This document shows, piece by piece, positions 8,211 through 16,630 of a DNA stretch of 47,703 nucleotides. Numbering within the stretch: position 1 is the stretch's first letter; every line of letters starts with the position of its first letter. The notes beneath the pieces were generated by a model. The model searched no databases. It worked only from the letters and a program-made list of their open reading frames with translations, and was not told the DNA's origin. The stretch is from Actinomycetes bacterium (GTDB lineage Bacteria; Actinomycetota; Actinomycetes; Actinomycetales; Dermatophilaceae): positions 1 through 47,703 of the forward strand of contig JAKOPT010000150.1 of assembly GCA_029778715.1 (NCBI GenBank). Reading direction: 5' to 3'. A program made the position numbers and the translations under genes.

Positions 8211-8990
8211 ATGACCAGCCCCACCGCGAACGACCCGATCAAGGTGTTCCTCGTCGACGATCAGGCGCTCGTGCGCGCCGGGTTCGGCATGGTGTTGCGC
8301 ACCCAACCCGACCTCGCCGTCGTCGGGGAGGCCGGCGACGGGCAGGAGGCCCTCGACAAACTCGCCACGGTCGACGCGGACGTCGTCCTCATGGACATCC
8401 GGATGCCCCGCCTCGACGGCCTCGCCGCCACCCGCGCGCTCGGCGAGCGCCCACCGGGCGCGTCCCGCCCTCGGGTCATCGTCCTCACGACCTTCGACCT
8501 CGACGATTACGCGTATGCCGCGCTCCGGGCCGGCGCCTCGGGTTTCCTTCTCAAGGACGCCGGCCCCGAGGAACTGTTGGCGGCGATTCGGGCCGTGCAT
8601 CGCGGCGACTCGGTCATCGCGCCCAGTACGACGCGGCGCATGATCGAGCACTTCATGGAGGGCGCGGCAGTACCCGGGGCGTCGACCGGAGCCGCGACCA
8701 CAGCGGGCGGTGAGGGCCGAGCGGGAGGTGAGCGGGCGGCATACGAGAAAGCGGCCGACCCCGGCGCAGACCCACGACTGGCCGCCCTCACCCCGCGCGA
8801 ACTCGAGGTGCTCACCCTCGTCGGGCGGGGACTGACCAACGCCGAATTGTGCGCCGAGCTGTTCCTCGCCGAAGCGACCGTCAAGACGCACATCGGGCGC
8901 ATCCTGGCCAAACTCGACCTGCGCGACCGGGTGCAGATGGTGATGCTCGCCTACGAGACCGGCCTGGTGACCATCAACCGCAACTCATGA
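8211..8990 (+). CDS. response regulator, NarL/LuxR family
   Basis: DNA-binding partner of the kinase at 6735-8096; 259 aa. The receiver domain (about residues 7-125) shows VFLVDDQALVRAGF, the phospho-Asp in VVLMDIRMP, and LTTFDLDDYAY...FLLKDAGPEEL with the conserved Thr and Lys. The output domain is a LuxR helix-turn-helix, LTPRELEVLTLVGRGLTNAE and ATVKTHIGRILAKLDL. The linker is an unusual ~40-residue Ala/Gly-rich stretch containing a CGGCATAC copy (encoding RAAYE). ATG 8211 is set by the ribosome site GGAAGGA at 8201. The stop overlaps the convergent AbiEii gene by 6 bp. Confidence 0.93.
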   Translation: MTSPTANDPIKVFLVDDQALVRAGFGMVLRTQPDLAVVGEAGDGQEALDKLATVDADVVLMDIRMPRLDGLAATRALGERPPGASRPRVIVLTTFDLDDYAYAALRAGASGFLLKDAGPEELLAAIRAVHRGDSVIAPSTTRRMIEHFMEGAAVPGASTGAATTAGGEGRAGGERAAYEKAADPGADPRLAALTPRELEVLTLVGRGLTNAELCAELFLAEATVKTHIGRILAKLDLRDRVQMVMLAYETGLVTINRNS

Positions 8991-9869
8991 GGTCGAAGCG
9001 TCAATGACGCCAATGAACCCCTCGAGCCAGTCCGCGGCGCGGCGGACGTCCGGGAGAACTTCAGCACCGAAGGACGTGGAGGCCGCAGCGTAGAGGCGCG
9101 GCCACGCCGGCCACACCCGGACGGTTGGCGCCCACTCATGCCGCCTGCGACTGGCAAAGATTTCGATGCAAGCAGCGCGTATCGAGGCGATCTGGCTGTC
9201 ATCAACGACCAGCCAGAGCAGTTGGAGATCGACAAGGTCGCGAGCCCGATCGTTGTCCTTGAGGCCATCGAGGGGGTCAGTGCAGGCATGGATCGTCTGG
9301 GCGATCTGGTAGCGCAACGACAGGCAATGGACCGGTCCGCGGGGAGTCAGGCCGATGGAGTCGTACTCGTTCACCACGAACTGGTCGTGTTCATCACCGG
9401 TGCCGCCCTCAGCCGGGCTGAGTTCGACGGGAACCGTCACAAACGGCTTACCGCGGTATTCGAGTTTCACCTCGAACCTGCGCGGCCTGACCACCATCCC
9501 CGGAACCTCGATCTCGCTCTCGCGGGTCATCCGGCCGGTGAACCCGCACCAGCCTTCCGCGAGCAGGTCACGCGCCTGAGCAACGAACACGTCGATGTCG
9601 CCGCGGACGGCGGCGTCGAAGTCCTTCGAGAGCCGCACCGGGGCCATCCCCCGGCGCAGATCGATCGCTGTTCCGCCCTTGACGAGAATGGGCGGACCAT
9701 CGATGCCCACATCCGCGCCGAGGAAGACCTCGTTGATTACGAGCGCGGCGAGTCGGCGTTGGACCCGTGTTTCCACTTGGCGGACGTCACGCGCGTGGTT
9801 TCGCAGTCGTGCGCGTAACGACGTGATGTTCGATGGGGCGTTGGGCCCGACGTCGTCCGCGTCAGTCAT
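8985..9869 (-). CDS. AbiEii/AbiGii family nucleotidyltransferase toxin
   Basis: Toxin half of a type IV (AbiE) toxin-antitoxin and phage-abortive system, 294 aa. The nucleotidyltransferase signature is visible: KGGTAIDLR at residues 64-72 and the metal-binding S-x-D-x-D motif SKDFD at 81-85. Family members transfer NTPs to target RNAs. Later conserved acidic/Lys segments (FEVKLEYRGKP; LKDNDRARDLVDL) fit the family. Its ATG (9869) overlaps the antitoxin stop (9862) by 8 bp, the usual tight coupling. It ends inside the response regulator's stop, with 6 bp shared. Confidence 0.85.
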   Translation of the reverse strand: MTDADDVGPNAPSNITSLRARLRNHARDVRQVETRVQRRLAALVINEVFLGADVGIDGPPILVKGGTAIDLRRGMAPVRLSKDFDAAVRGDIDVFVAQARDLLAEGWCGFTGRMTRESEIEVPGMVVRPRRFEVKLEYRGKPFVTVPVELSPAEGGTGDEHDQFVVNEYDSIGLTPRGPVHCLSLRYQIAQTIHACTDPLDGLKDNDRARDLVDLQLLWLVVDDSQIASIRAACIEIFASRRRHEWAPTVRVWPAWPRLYAAASTSFGAEVLPDVRRAADWLEGFIGVIDASTS

Positions 9870-10437
9870 GGTGGGTCCTTTTCAACGCCTTGCCGCGAGA
9901 CCGGACATCCGCCTCCAGCGACTGCGCCTGCTCGGTAGTGAGATGGCCTTCACGAAGTCCCGTCGCGCAGGCCTGAAGCAGTAGGTGGGTATCGGTGCCG
10001 TACGCGAGACAGTCGCGGATCGCATCACTGGCCCGCACCACGGGTATGCCGTCCGCATGGACGACCGTCGCCGGGTCGATGACGCGCCTCCAGACGCGGT
10101 ACAACTCACCACCGCGGCGGCGGGGCGCGTAACCCCGGGGAACGGTGATGTTGATGAGGGGCGGGCTGACGTCGCACAAGTCGAGCAGGTCGAGTGCCGA
10201 CTCGTGCGAAATGACGCCGCGACCACGGGTCCAGGCGACGGCCTCGGCGTAGGAGGCATAGCGCCCGCTGGCGAGAACGGGCACTCGGTAGACCCCGTGC
10301 GCCGGTCGTTCCAGTCGCCCCCTGGCCGCGAGTTTGCGGAGGGCAACGGAATCGATCCCGGCCGCAGCGGCGTCCGAGACCGTGACGTAGCCGTGGTTAT
10401 CCACAGCCACTTCCAGGACCCGATCAAACACATTCAT
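9862..10437 (-). CDS. AbiEi-type antitoxin / transcriptional regulator
   Basis: Protein of 191 aa with an N-terminal winged helix (NHGYVTVSDAAAAGIDSVALRKLAARGRLER followed by the HGVYRV wing), then the AbiEi C-terminal domain (ISHESALDLLDLCDVSPPLINITVP). Family members both neutralise the AbiEii toxin and repress their own promoter. ATG 10437 is chosen because the helix starts at once and the ATG abuts the inverted repeat at 10437-10473. One GTATGCCG copy lies in the gene (encoding DGIPVV on the coding strand). The pair separates the two-component system from the ABC exporter and may be an insertion. Confidence 0.85.
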   Translation of the reverse strand: MNVFDRVLEVAVDNHGYVTVSDAAAAGIDSVALRKLAARGRLERPAHGVYRVPVLASGRYASYAEAVAWTRGRGVISHESALDLLDLCDVSPPLINITVPRGYAPRRRGGELYRVWRRVIDPATVVHADGIPVVRASDAIRDCLAYGTDTHLLLQACATGLREGHLTTEQAQSLEADVRSRGKALKRTHHD

Positions 10438-10473
10438 GTGCAATATCGTACTCTCAAGGGACGGTATTGCACA
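10437..10473 (-). promoter_or_regulatory. inverted repeat, likely AbiEi operator
   Basis: Arms TGTGCAATATCG (10437-10448) and CGGTATTGCACA (10462-10473) match at 11 of 12 positions with a 13-bp spacer, directly at the antitoxin start codon. AbiEi proteins are known to autorepress through inverted repeats in this place. The stretch is AT-richer than its surroundings. Confidence 0.65.
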
Positions 10474-10587
10474 TAAAGCAACGGCTCGATCGGTCCTCCG
10501 GATCAGACCACGGTCGTACGTCCGAGTCCGCCAAGTCCATACCCCGCTCCGATGTGCTCCGGTATGCCGTCCCGGCACCGTGGAGTC

Positions 10588-11409
10588 ATGACCGCAACTC
10601 CCGCGCCCCTCCCGTCGAACCCGCCGGCCGCACCCGCTGCTGCTGTCGCACCCGCCACCGCGCCCACCGCGGCCGCTGCTCCCACAGCGGCCGCCGCCCG
10701 CACCGTCGGCCTCACCAAGGTCTACGGCTCCGGCGACACCGCCGTCCGGGCCCTTGACCATCTCGACCTCACCGTCGGCGCCGGCAGTTTCACCGCCGTC
10801 ATGGGCCCCTCGGGCAGCGGCAAGTCCACGCTCATGCACTGCCTCGCCGGTCTCGACACCGCCACCAGTGGCCAGATCTGGCTCGGCGACACCGACCTGA
10901 CCACCTTGTCCGACAAGGCCCTGACCATCCTGCGCCGCGAGCGCATCGGCTTCGTCTTCCAGGCCTTCAACCTGCTCCCCATGCTCACCGCCGAACAGAA
11001 CATCACTCTCCCCCTCCGCCTCGCCGGCCGCCCGGTCGACCGGGACTGGTTCACCCAGGTCACCGCCACCTTGGGCCTGACCGACCGGCTCCCCCACCGC
11101 CCCGGCGAACTCTCCGGCGGCCAACAGCAGCGCGTCGCCATGGCCCGCTCGCTCATGACCCGCCCCGATGTCCTCTTCGCCGACGAACCGACCGGCGCCC
11201 TCGATTCCCGCTCCTCCACCGAGATGCTCACGTTCCTGCGCCGCTCGAGCACCGACTTCGGCCAGACGATCGTCATGGTGACCCACGACCCGAACGCCGC
11301 GGCATACGCCGACCGGGTGATCCTCCTTGCCGACGGGCGCCTCGCGGGTGACCTCGCCGACCCGAACGTCGAATCCGTCCTGGCCGCCATGGCCACCCTC
11401 GGCGAGTGA
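10588..11409 (+). CDS. ABC transporter ATP-binding protein, MacB/LolD type
   Basis: ATPase subunit (273 aa) of the exporter completed by the gene at 11406. Walker A is GPSGSGKST, the Q-loop lies in FQAFNLLPMLT, the signature is LSGGQQQR and Walker B is DVLFADEPTGALDS, followed by the His switch in VMVTHDP. An unusual ~45-residue Ala/Pro-rich leader precedes the ABC domain, which begins near RTVGLTKVYGSG. ATG 10588 is chosen; a shorter start is possible. Its stop overlaps the permease GTG (11406-11409). A CGGCATAC copy encodes AAYA near the C terminus. Confidence 0.93.
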   Translation: MTATPAPLPSNPPAAPAAAVAPATAPTAAAAPTAAAARTVGLTKVYGSGDTAVRALDHLDLTVGAGSFTAVMGPSGSGKSTLMHCLAGLDTATSGQIWLGDTDLTTLSDKALTILRRERIGFVFQAFNLLPMLTAEQNITLPLRLAGRPVDRDWFTQVTATLGLTDRLPHRPGELSGGQQQRVAMARSLMTRPDVLFADEPTGALDSRSSTEMLTFLRRSSTDFGQTIVMVTHDPNAAAYADRVILLADGRLAGDLADPNVESVLAAMATLGE

Positions 11410-13898
11410 GGGCCGACGCCATGCTCTTCCTCGCCACGCTCCGCCACCAGGCCCGCCGCTTCGTCGCCCCCGGGGTCGCGGTCGTCCTCGGCGTCGCCTT
11501 CGTCGCCGCGACCCTCATCCTCGGCGATGCCCTCAGCTCCTCGGTGCAACGCGGGATGGCCGGCGATCTCGCCGGGTATGCCGCCGTCGTCACCCCCCGC
11601 GACGACCGCCCAGACGCGCTCACCCTCGCTTCCGCCGACACCGCGCGCGCCCTCCCGGGCGTCACCGGGGTACGCACGGTTCGGTGGGGCGCCCTCGACG
11701 GCGGCGACACGGCATACGCCGCGATCGCCTCCCTGCCTCGGCTCGGCGGGAACGCCAAACTGACGGCCGGCCGGCTGCCCACCACCGCGGCCGAGGTCGC
11801 CGTCGACCCCGTGTATGCCGCGGCGCACGGCGTCGGGGTCGGTGACACGACGCGGCTGCGGGCGCCGGGCACCTCCTCGACCGGCGCGGGGACGGCTCAA
11901 CCCGTGACCGCGACCGTCGTGGGCATCATCGACGCGCGGGCGAATCCGCGCCTCAACGGCGTGCAGGTGGTGTTCGCCCTCGACCCGACGATCACCACGG
12001 TGACCGGGAGTGACGTCGTGCGTGAGCTGGACATCGAGGCGACCGGCGACCTCGACGCCGTCCGGGCCGCGCTGCGCGAACGACTTGGCGACGTGCGGGT
12101 CCAATCCGGTCCGGAGGCGGTCGCCGACCAGGTCGCCGGCGCCAAGCAGGGCGCGACGGTGATCACGACCTTCCTCCTCGGGTTCGCCGCGGTCGCGCTC
12201 TTCGTGTGCGTCATCGTCGTCGCCAACACGTTCACGATCCTGCTCGCCCGGCGAGCGCGCGAGACCGCGCTGCTGCGGTGCGTCGGCGCGACCCGCGGGC
12301 AGGTCATCCGCTCCACGCTCGCCGAATCGACCGCCTTGGGCCTGGTGTTCTCGGTCGTGGGGACCGCCGTCGGCTACGGGTTGGCCGCCGCGGCGGTGGC
12401 GATCGGTGGGCGGTTCGGGTCGGGCATCTTCAGCGTGCTCGCGCTCGACACCCGGGTGGTGTCCCTCGTCGTGCCCGTGGTCGTCGGCACCGTCGTCATG
12501 GTGGTGTCCTCGATCCGGCCGGTGCTGCGGGCCAGCCGGGTCGCGCCGCTGGCGGCCCTGCACCCCGACGCCGCCGTGGGGTTGGGCAGCCGGCGCGGGC
12601 GGGTTCGGATCGGGATGGGGCTCGGGCTCGTCGCCCTCGGGGCCGGCTTGCTCGTCCTCACCTGGACCAAGGGCTCGGTGTGGGTCGGGATTGCCGGCGG
12701 GCTCGTCTCGTTCCTCGGCGTGCTACTCGCGGCGTCGGTCATCGTGCCGTGGGTTGCGGCCCTCGTGGGCCGACCGGTGGCCCGCCTCACGGGGGTGCCC
12801 GGCCAGTTGGCGCTCGACAACGCGCTGCGCAACCCGGGTCGGGCCGCCTCGACGGCGACTGCCCTGCTCGTCGGGGTGACGTTGATCGTCATGACCTTCG
12901 TCGGAGCGGCCACCTCCTCGGCCTCGATCAACGGGGCACTCGACAAGGAGTTCGCCGTCGACCTCACCGTGACCGCGGGGCAGCAGCCACTCACCGACGC
13001 CGTCCGCCGTGACCTGGCCGCCGTGCCCGGGGTGGTCTCGACCGGAGCCGTCCCCGGGGCCGTGGTGACACTCGACTCCGGAAGCGGGCGGCATACGAGT
13101 GAACTGGCGATCGTGACCCTGCCGAGCACCCTGGGGAGCGTCCTGCGCAACCCGGCCCCGGCGGCGACCCCGGCCCCCGGCACCCTCGTCGTCGCCTCGG
13201 CGAACCCGGACCTCGGGTTGACGGACGGCGCTCAGGTCCGGCTCGTGGGACCGCTCGGCAGCCGGACGTTCACGGTGGCGGTCCGCGACCACGCGACCTT
13301 TGCGTATGCCGTGGCGCCGGCCGACTTCGCGGCCCTCACCGCCACGCCGACGACCGCGGCCGTGCTCATGCGACTTTCGGACGACGCTGCGGTGACGGAC
13401 GCCCTCGTGGCGACGACGAAGATCGCGCGCGGCGTCGACGCCACCGTGGGCGGGGCCGCTCCGCAGCGGGCTCAACTCAGCGACGTCCTCAAGGTGGTCA
13501 CCTTCATCATCAGCGGGCTGCTCGCGTTGTCGGTGCTCATCGCCCTCGTCGGTATCGGCAACACCCTGGCCCTGTCGGTGCATGAACGGCGCCGCGAGAA
13601 CGCCTTGCTCCGGGCCCTCGGGGTCACGCGCGGTCAGATTCGGTCGATGCTGGCCCTCGAGGGTGGGCTGCTCGCGCTCGTCGGGGCCGTGTTGGGGGTG
13701 GCGCTCGGCGTGGCGTACGGGTTGGCGGGTGCCCGCGGCATCCTCGCCGGCGCGCACATCGCCGTGAACGGGCAGGCGCCGGTGGGTGCGCTGGCGATCA
13801 TCGCTGTGGGCGCGGTCGGTGCGGGTCTGGTGGCCTCGGTCCTGCCGGGGCGGCGCGCCGCTCGCGTGGCTCCGGCCGCGGCCCTGGCCATCGACTGA
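11406..13898 (+). CDS. ABC transporter permease, FtsX-like (two FtsX domains)
   Basis: Membrane subunit of about 830 aa. A membrane helix near the N terminus is followed by a large extracytoplasmic domain, three helices around residues 255-380 (LGFAAVALFVCVIVVANTF), further central helices with a second external domain, and three C-terminal helices (LLALSVLIALVGIGNTLALS). This is the duplicated FtsX layout of actinobacterial exporters. GTG 11406 overlaps the ATPase stop; ATG 11421 is an equally good start. Five GTATGCCG/CGGCATAC copies lie in the gene, mostly in the external domains. Substrate is unknown; with the nearby two-component system it may be an envelope-stress or peptide exporter (inference). 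Confidence 0.92.
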   Translation: MRADAMLFLATLRHQARRFVAPGVAVVLGVAFVAATLILGDALSSSVQRGMAGDLAGYAAVVTPRDDRPDALTLASADTARALPGVTGVRTVRWGALDGGDTAYAAIASLPRLGGNAKLTAGRLPTTAAEVAVDPVYAAAHGVGVGDTTRLRAPGTSSTGAGTAQPVTATVVGIIDARANPRLNGVQVVFALDPTITTVTGSDVVRELDIEATGDLDAVRAALRERLGDVRVQSGPEAVADQVAGAKQGATVITTFLLGFAAVALFVCVIVVANTFTILLARRARETALLRCVGATRGQVIRSTLAESTALGLVFSVVGTAVGYGLAAAAVAIGGRFGSGIFSVLALDTRVVSLVVPVVVGTVVMVVSSIRPVLRASRVAPLAALHPDAAVGLGSRRGRVRIGMGLGLVALGAGLLVLTWTKGSVWVGIAGGLVSFLGVLLAASVIVPWVAALVGRPVARLTGVPGQLALDNALRNPGRAASTATALLVGVTLIVMTFVGAATSSASINGALDKEFAVDLTVTAGQQPLTDAVRRDLAAVPGVVSTGAVPGAVVTLDSGSGRHTSELAIVTLPSTLGSVLRNPAPAATPAPGTLVVASANPDLGLTDGAQVRLVGPLGSRTFTVAVRDHATFAYAVAPADFAALTATPTTAAVLMRLSDDAAVTDALVATTKIARGVDATVGGAAPQRAQLSDVLKVVTFIISGLLALSVLIALVGIGNTLALSVHERRRENALLRALGVTRGQIRSMLALEGGLLALVGAVLGVALGVAYGLAGARGILAGAHIAVNGQAPVGALAIIAVGAVGAGLVASVLPGRRAARVAPAAALAID

Positions 13899-13931
13899 GC
13901 GTTCGGTCGTTCGGCGCCGGCGCTATCCCGA

Positions 13932-13992
13932 GTCGAAAGTACGCAACTCGCCGTGTGAGAAGGGCACACACGGCGAGTTGCGTACTTTCGAC
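13932..13992. terminator. perfect 26-bp hairpin after the ABC exporter
   Basis: Arms 13932-13957 and 13967-13992 are perfect reverse complements over 26 bp (key part ACGCAACTCGCCGTGTG), with a 9-nt loop AGAAGGGCA. It starts 33 bp after the permease stop. It could end transcription, but the length and lack of a U tract, plus similarity to the hairpin at 26463-26542, suggest a mobile REP/MITE-like palindrome. Confidence 0.75.
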
Positions 13993-14229
13993 CAGACAGC
14001 CCTCGCCCTCGGTCGAGGTTCGGGCCCCTCTGGCCGGTTGCGGTAGGGCGAGCCCCCTTGTCGGGTTCCAGCGCTCGCGCCCCCTGGACGAGGTTCCGGT
14101 GGGAAAGGGGCACTTCGCCCCCCGACTGTTGGGGTGCGAAGTGGACGTTGGGCACTTCAGGCGGGAAAGGGGGGACCGGTGGGACGAAATGGCCACGGGA
14201 GGGGCCAGACGTCGGATAGCGTCCCAGGC
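13993..14229. other. non-coding remainder of the 330-bp gap before the serine hydrolase
   Basis: The gap 13899-14229 carries no believable gene. It holds the 26-bp hairpin (13932-13992) and the 84-bp dispersed repeat (14089-14172). I see no clear -35/-10 pair for the gene at 14230. Confidence 0.6.
14089..14172 (+). repeat. 84-bp dispersed repeat, copy A
   Basis: The stretch from CGAGGTTCCGGTGGGAAAGG to TTCAGGCGGGAAAGGGG matches, with scattered differences, the reverse complement of 45751-45836. The best-kept part is TTGGGGTGCGAAGTGGACG. Both ends carry a GGGAAAGG block. Both copies are intergenic, so this is probably a short non-autonomous mobile or REP-like sequence. Confidence 0.7.
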
Positions 14230-15606
14230 ATGGCCCGCTCACCTCGCGTCCGCCGGCTATGGCGACGCATCCCGGCCACCCTGGCCGTCCTCCTCGTCCT
14301 CGCGCTCATCGGCGGCTATTGGTACGCCCGCCCGCTCCTTCTCACCGGCACCGGGTATGCCGCCCACAACGCCTGCGCCCTCACCTTCGTGGCCGAGCGG
14401 ACCAACCCCGACACCGACCTGCCGCCGAACCCGCTCGTGCCCTACCTCAGGACCACCGTCGACCGGGACACCGGGACGGCACAGGCCAGCCTCCTTGGCC
14501 TGTTGAGCAAGCAGACCGCCTACTACACACCGGGATACGGCTGCACGGTCACCGACCGGAAACCGGCCCTGAAGACGGCAACCGCGGTGGCCGACGGGGT
14601 GAATCCGTTCACGACCGCTCCCCACCCGACGGCCACCAAGGCCGTCGAGGCGGCCGTCGCCCAGGCCTTCGGCGACGACCTCGCGCCCTCCGCGAAGACC
14701 GCGCTCGGGACCCGCGCCGTCATCGTGGTCCAGGACGGGCACCTCATCGCCGAACGCTACGCCGACGGCTTCACCGCCCAGACCCGACAACTCGGATGGT
14801 CGATGACCAAGAGCGTGGGCAGCCTGCTCGCCGGCCGCCTCGCCGCCCAGGGCAAACTCGCACTCACCGATGCCGCCCTGCGCCCCGAGTGGACCGACGC
14901 CCGCAAGGACATCACCGTCGACCAACTCCTGCGGATGACCAGCGGCCTCCAATGGGACGAGACCTACGACCTCGGCACCCCAATCACCCGCATGCTCTTC
15001 ACCGAACCCGACATGGCCGGGTATGCCGCGAGCCTCCCCCTCGCTCACGCCTCCGGCACCGTCCAGCAGTACTCCAGCGGCTCGACGAACATCTTGTGCT
15101 CGGTCCTGCAGCGCAAGGCCAGCCGGGACGGCATACCGGCTGACCCCGACTTCGCCGAAAGGGAACTCCTCGCGCCGCTCGGCCTTACCTCCGCCGTGCT
15201 CGAAACCGACGCCACCGGGCTCCCGGTGTGCAGCTCCTACCTGTGGGCCACCCCGCGGGACTGGGCCGCCATTGGCCAGTTCGCCCTCGACAACGGCCGG
15301 TGGAACGGCGCCCAGCTCCTCCCCGAGACGTGGATGACTGAGACGACGACGGTCCACAAGGTCGACCAGACCGACGATCCGCCGTTCGCCGCCTCCTGGC
15401 GCTCCAACACGCTCCCGGACGGCACCCTGTTCGATCCCAAACTGCCCAAGGACGCCTATTGGGCGCAGGGTCATGACGGGCAGTGGCTCGTCGTCGTGCC
15501 GTCGGCGAAACTGGTCGTCGTACGGATGGGGTTCTCCCCGAAGGCCGAAGACCTCAGGGTCAACACCCTGGTCGCTGCCCTGGCGGCGCTCCCCCAGGGC
15601 GGCTGA
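14230..15606 (+). CDS. serine hydrolase, beta-lactamase/transpeptidase-like
   Basis: Class C beta-lactamase-fold protein of 458 aa, probably anchored by its N terminus (membrane helix at about residues 14-35, LAVLLVLALIGGYWYA after Arg-rich RVRRLWRR). The active-site tetrad S-x-x-K is SMTK, the second motif is YSSGST and the third is HDG in WAQGHDGQW. Family members act as peptidases or esterases; true antibiotic resistance is not implied. ATG 14230 is chosen from the position of the signal anchor. Three motif copies lie inside, one giving the rare ATA isoleucine codon in DGIPAD. A strong hairpin at 15654-15693 follows. Confidence 0.9.
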   Translation: MARSPRVRRLWRRIPATLAVLLVLALIGGYWYARPLLLTGTGYAAHNACALTFVAERTNPDTDLPPNPLVPYLRTTVDRDTGTAQASLLGLLSKQTAYYTPGYGCTVTDRKPALKTATAVADGVNPFTTAPHPTATKAVEAAVAQAFGDDLAPSAKTALGTRAVIVVQDGHLIAERYADGFTAQTRQLGWSMTKSVGSLLAGRLAAQGKLALTDAALRPEWTDARKDITVDQLLRMTSGLQWDETYDLGTPITRMLFTEPDMAGYAASLPLAHASGTVQQYSSGSTNILCSVLQRKASRDGIPADPDFAERELLAPLGLTSAVLETDATGLPVCSSYLWATPRDWAAIGQFALDNGRWNGAQLLPETWMTETTTVHKVDQTDDPPFAASWRSNTLPDGTLFDPKLPKDAYWAQGHDGQWLVVVPSAKLVVVRMGFSPKAEDLRVNTLVAALAALPQGG

Positions 15607-15653
15607 CCGCAGGAAGCACCCACGAGCACGGCATGCCTCGACTCGGGGCCTAA

Positions 15654-15693
15654 CGCTGCGGCCGCCCACCCCTTGGGGTAGGCGGCCGCAGCG
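15654..15693. terminator. bidirectional terminator between convergent genes
   Basis: Near-perfect stem CGCTGCGGCCGCC / GGCGGCCGCAGCG, continued by ACCCC-TT-GGGGT. It lies between the stops of the serine hydrolase (15606) and the leftward DUF2510 gene (15716), as expected for a shared terminator. Confidence 0.85.
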
Positions 15694-15715
15694 CAAGCCC
15701 GGGTCGAGGAATCGG

Positions 15716-16468
15716 TCAGAAACTCCCCTTGACCCCGACGCGCGTTGCGGAATGTACGTCCTTGCTCACCGGCAGGCAGGTGACCTCGGTTTCGTTGATC
15801 GCGACGGTGCACAGGGCCGTGTCGATGACGGAGTCACCCGAGTAGAAGGTGAGTTTGAACATCGCGTAGTCCTTGGCGGCGCTCGTCAACTTCATGTTGT
15901 TGAAGAGCCAGATGCCCTTGACGGCCGTCGCGTCGACGGTCCAGCCATCGGCGACCGTGACCTTGTCGATGGTGAAGCCCTTCCCGAGGGTGACCGACAG
16001 GGTGTCCGCCGAGTCGGGCGTGGAGAACACCGTCTCCGACGGTTCGGGGGCCGAGGGCGTGACCAGCCGGGACGGCACGGCCGTCGGCAGGACGATGACC
16101 GGCGACTCGGAAATCCTCTTCCACGCGACGATGGCGCCGACAACGCCAAGAACAACGATGAGGACCACCGCAACGAGGCCCCAGATCAGGCACCCCTTGC
16201 CCTTCTTGGCCGGAGCCGCGGCAGGGGCGCCGTAGGTTGGGGTCCCGTAGGCCGCAGGCGCCGACGCACCGTATGCCATGGGCGTCGCCGCGGCGGTGGG
16301 TTCGCTCGCCGACGGCTCGTCGGGGGAGCCTGCATCCCCTCCCTGAGCGGTGGGCTTGGCTGCGTCGTCGGCGGCGCCTGGATCGTGGAAGTGCTCGGTC
16401 CAAGCGGTCCCGTCCCAGTAGCGCAGCCGGCCATCGGGTTGCGGATACCAGCCAGCAGGTGTGCTCAT
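15716..16468 (-). CDS. DUF2510 domain membrane protein
   Basis: Protein of 250 aa. DUF2510 at the N terminus is visible as TPAGWYPQPDGRLRYWDGTAWTE in two adjoining parts (residues 3-25), a short Trp-rich actinobacterial module of unknown role. A disordered Ala/Pro/Gly linker follows, then a single membrane helix (GCLIWGLVAVVLIVVLGVVGAIVAW, about residues 108-133, written in halves), and an extracytoplasmic C-terminal domain with two cysteines. Of the two adjacent ATGs (16471, 16468), 16468 has better spacing from GGGGGA. A TAGGCT -10 lies about 60 bp upstream. Confidence 0.85.
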   Translation of the reverse strand: MSTPAGWYPQPDGRLRYWDGTAWTEHFHDPGAADDAAKPTAQGGDAGSPDEPSASEPTAAATPMAYGASAPAAYGTPTYGAPAAAPAKKGKGCLIWGLVAVVLIVVLGVVGAIVAWKRISESPVIVLPTAVPSRLVTPSAPEPSETVFSTPDSADTLSVTLGKGFTIDKVTVADGWTVDATAVKGIWLFNNMKLTSAAKDYAMFKLTFYSGDSVIDTALCTVAINETEVTCLPVSKDVHSATRVGVKGSF

Positions 16469-16528
16469 CATGTCCCCCAAACGGGTCGGTGCGTCACGCC
16501 CCGGCGTCATCCGGGACGGTTGCCCGTC

Positions 16529-16534
16529 AGCCTA
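16529..16534 (-). promoter_or_regulatory. putative -10 box for the DUF2510 gene
   Basis: TAGGCT on the minus strand (actinobacterial TAnnnT type), about 60 bp ahead of ATG 16468. No convincing -35 was seen. Confidence 0.4.
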
Positions 16535-16630
16535 GCCGTCCGACCCCTCGGGCATGATGGCAGTCGACACGTCCCCGCCGGGAGCCGGCCGTTGACCCGG
16601 ATCTCTTGGCCCTCGCCGTTTGGAGTTCGT

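Noticed and set aside
6522..8891. 789-codon open frame opposite the kinase and regulator genes
   Set aside because: The plus strand encodes intact kinase and response-regulator motifs over this stretch; the minus frame shows only compositional residues.
9862..11286. Extended antitoxin start far upstream, giving 474 aa
   Set aside because: The extra N-terminal part is antisense to the ABC ATPase gene and would read through the operator; ATG 10437 begins the winged-helix domain directly.
10722..12563. 613-codon minus frame across the ABC exporter
   Set aside because: Antisense of two well-supported transporter genes; no recognisable motif.
15473..16630. Upstream extension of the hypothetical protein at 16631
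   Set aside because: The extension is antisense to the DUF2510 gene and crosses the 15654 terminator; ATG 16631 is the sensible start.
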